Assembly: GCA_030039895.1 (NCBI GenBank) | Contig: JASHUR010000386.1 | Coordinates: forward strand, 1 to 7,154 | From: Acidobacteriaceae bacterium | Lineage (GTDB): Bacteria; Acidobacteriota; Terriglobia; Terriglobales; Acidobacteriaceae | Direction: 5' to 3' | DNA: 7,154 nucleotides | Part shown: positions 7,001 through 7,154 of the stretch, one piece after another | Numbering within the stretch: the stretch's first letter is position 1 | Layout of the letters: each line of letters starts with the position of its first letter | Translations under genes and position numbers: made by a program | The notes under the pieces: generated by a model | What the model saw: only the letters and a program-made list of their open reading frames with translations | Database searches by the model: none | What the model was told of the DNA's origin: nothing

Positions 7001-7154
7001 GCCTGTCCGCTTCCGGCGAATACACGTCCACAATCCCGCCGCGCCGCGTGTACTGCCCCGGCATCTCCACAATGTCCATCGGCGTGTAGCCCACGCTCGC
7101 CAGATGCGCCAGCAGCGTCTCAACATCCACTTCCTCGCCGCGTCGCAGCACCTG
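4002..7154 (-). CDS. mfd: Transcription-repair coupling factor Mfd (N-terminus beyond the window)
   Basis: An ATP-dependent DNA translocase that pushes stalled RNA polymerase off damaged DNA and recruits UvrA for nucleotide excision repair. About 1049 residues are visible (numbered from the GTG at 7151). Families run about 1150-1200, so roughly 130-150 N-terminal residues are missing. Seen in order: the end of the UvrB-like region, with GQYTRRGGIVDVYSP (32-46) and RLEFFGDEIETIR (53-65); the CarD-like RNA polymerase interaction domain (about 378-435), with GDYVVHVEHGIAQYRGL (382-398); the RecG-like helicase core, with Walker A GDVGYGKT (531-538), DEEQ box (632-635), SATPIPRT (658-665), TTIIENGLDIP (771-781) and QLRGRVGRS (801-809); the translocation (TRG) motif around LELRGAGNMLGGEQSGH (853-869); and the C-terminal TRCF domain (about 900-1045). 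All key motifs look intact. An alanine/acid-rich stretch (108-140) resembles a linker or lineage-specific insert. galU follows downstream. Confidence 0.97.
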   Translation of the reverse strand, partial: QVLRRGEEVDVETLLAHLASVGYTPMDIVEMPGQYTRRGGIVDVYSPEADRPVRLEFFGDEIETIRKFDPETQRSSTHLEEALLLPLTEIPVTERLLAAVHARLSGARVSARSTDEELPTGDAAGAGDAEEMVEEAVAAGGVTVFPGWEFFAGIAGAAGGLLDMMPRCALFVEEPAMVKNQIDRWWNKVEQRHERASIGSLIRPEDIYLRPEILEAQLTAHMGLDIDQLGAVDVLEDDTTLGETEFSTRPTQRFHGSIPAFLEQVRALMEQETRMVLAAPNQGEVERLANLLREYELPYRLGSRTQHAGSENVYDESSYLAGNVRTPIIVRSSLASGVSFPDAKLVVFGANDFSDEADVMARPAPRKSKTAAFVSDFRDLTVGDYVVHVEHGIAQYRGLKEIEQDGTTIEFMVLEFAEQARLYVPLTRLDLIQKYRSTEAGPPPVLNKLGSQQWAKTKAKVRKAMQDMADELLKLYAQRKAARGHAFTPDNEFQREFEDAFDYNETDDQMSAINDIKRDMESEIPMDRLLCGDVGYGKTEVAMRAAFKAVQDGKQVAVLTPTTVLSFQHFETFKKRFRMFPINIELISRFRTAKEQKHIVEMAEAGKVDILIGTHRLLSKDVKFHDLGLLVVDEEQRFGVRHKERLKQMRREIDVLAMSATPIPRTLHMSMVGLRDMSVIETPPKDRMAIQTVVAKFDEKLIRSAIEVELERGGQVYFVHNRVETIYEIAAKLQELVPSARITVGHGQMGEGELEKVMLSFMHHEHDVLVATTIIENGLDIPLANTMIVNRADRHGLSELYQLRGRVGRSNRRAYAYLLIPPEQELTAIARARLAALKEFSDLGAGFKIAALDLELRGAGNMLGGEQSGHIEAVGFELYTTMLEEAVGKLKGEEHVERTTTQLSLGIGLRIDESYIAEENQRLRMYKKIAGAQSEGEIDDVRAELEDRYGPMPESVKHLLDAALLRIECERLGVAQVDRKRDQLHIKFTDNAGIDPGRLMKLVAKNAKRGAQFTPQGLLRYPLASPKPHEVLAEVRVLLDQLAVREGVVQ

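Noticed and set aside
7149..7151. GTG at the right edge as the mfd start codon
   Set aside because: The frame continues to the window edge and the Mfd N-terminal UvrB-like region is only partly present, so this is an internal valine codon.

Overview
The window is GC-rich bacterial chromosomal DNA with tightly packed genes. The proteins (RuvB, GalU, Mfd, a PRX_like1-type redoxin, a GT-C-like membrane protein) and the strong G/C third-position preference suggest an Acidobacteriota bacterium, possibly class Terriglobia. This is inferred from general protein character and was not tested by any search. There are no signs of mobile DNA, CRISPR arrays, tRNA or rRNA genes.

Left half, plus strand (1-2915): a possible C-terminal tail of an upstream gene (stop at 52-54), a polytopic membrane protein resembling GT-C glycosyltransferases (57-1235), ruvB (1289-2323) and a thioredoxin-fold redoxin (2361-2915). 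Gaps are 2, 53 and 37 bases with no terminator visible between them, so the genes are probably co-transcribed. The redoxin has an excellent ribosome binding site; ruvB and the membrane protein have none that is obvious.

The two gene sets converge at 2916-2946, a 31-base gap holding a strong G/C hairpin that probably terminates transcription, best in the galU direction.

Right half, minus strand (2947-7154): galU (UTP-glucose-1-phosphate uridylyltransferase) lies downstream of mfd (transcription-repair coupling factor), whose N-terminus runs off the right edge. The 182-base gap between them contains a candidate 29-codon ORF with a good Shine-Dalgarno sequence, three consecutive Trp codons, and a stop that overlaps the galU start as ATGA. 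This is the most novel item in the window, but it rests on sequence inspection alone.

RuvB (Holliday-junction branch migration) and Mfd (clearing stalled RNA polymerase and recruiting UvrA) both serve genome maintenance but lie in opposite convergent units. GalU and the GT-C-like protein both point to sugar or envelope metabolism. I found no convincing large undescribed system; most of the window is housekeeping.
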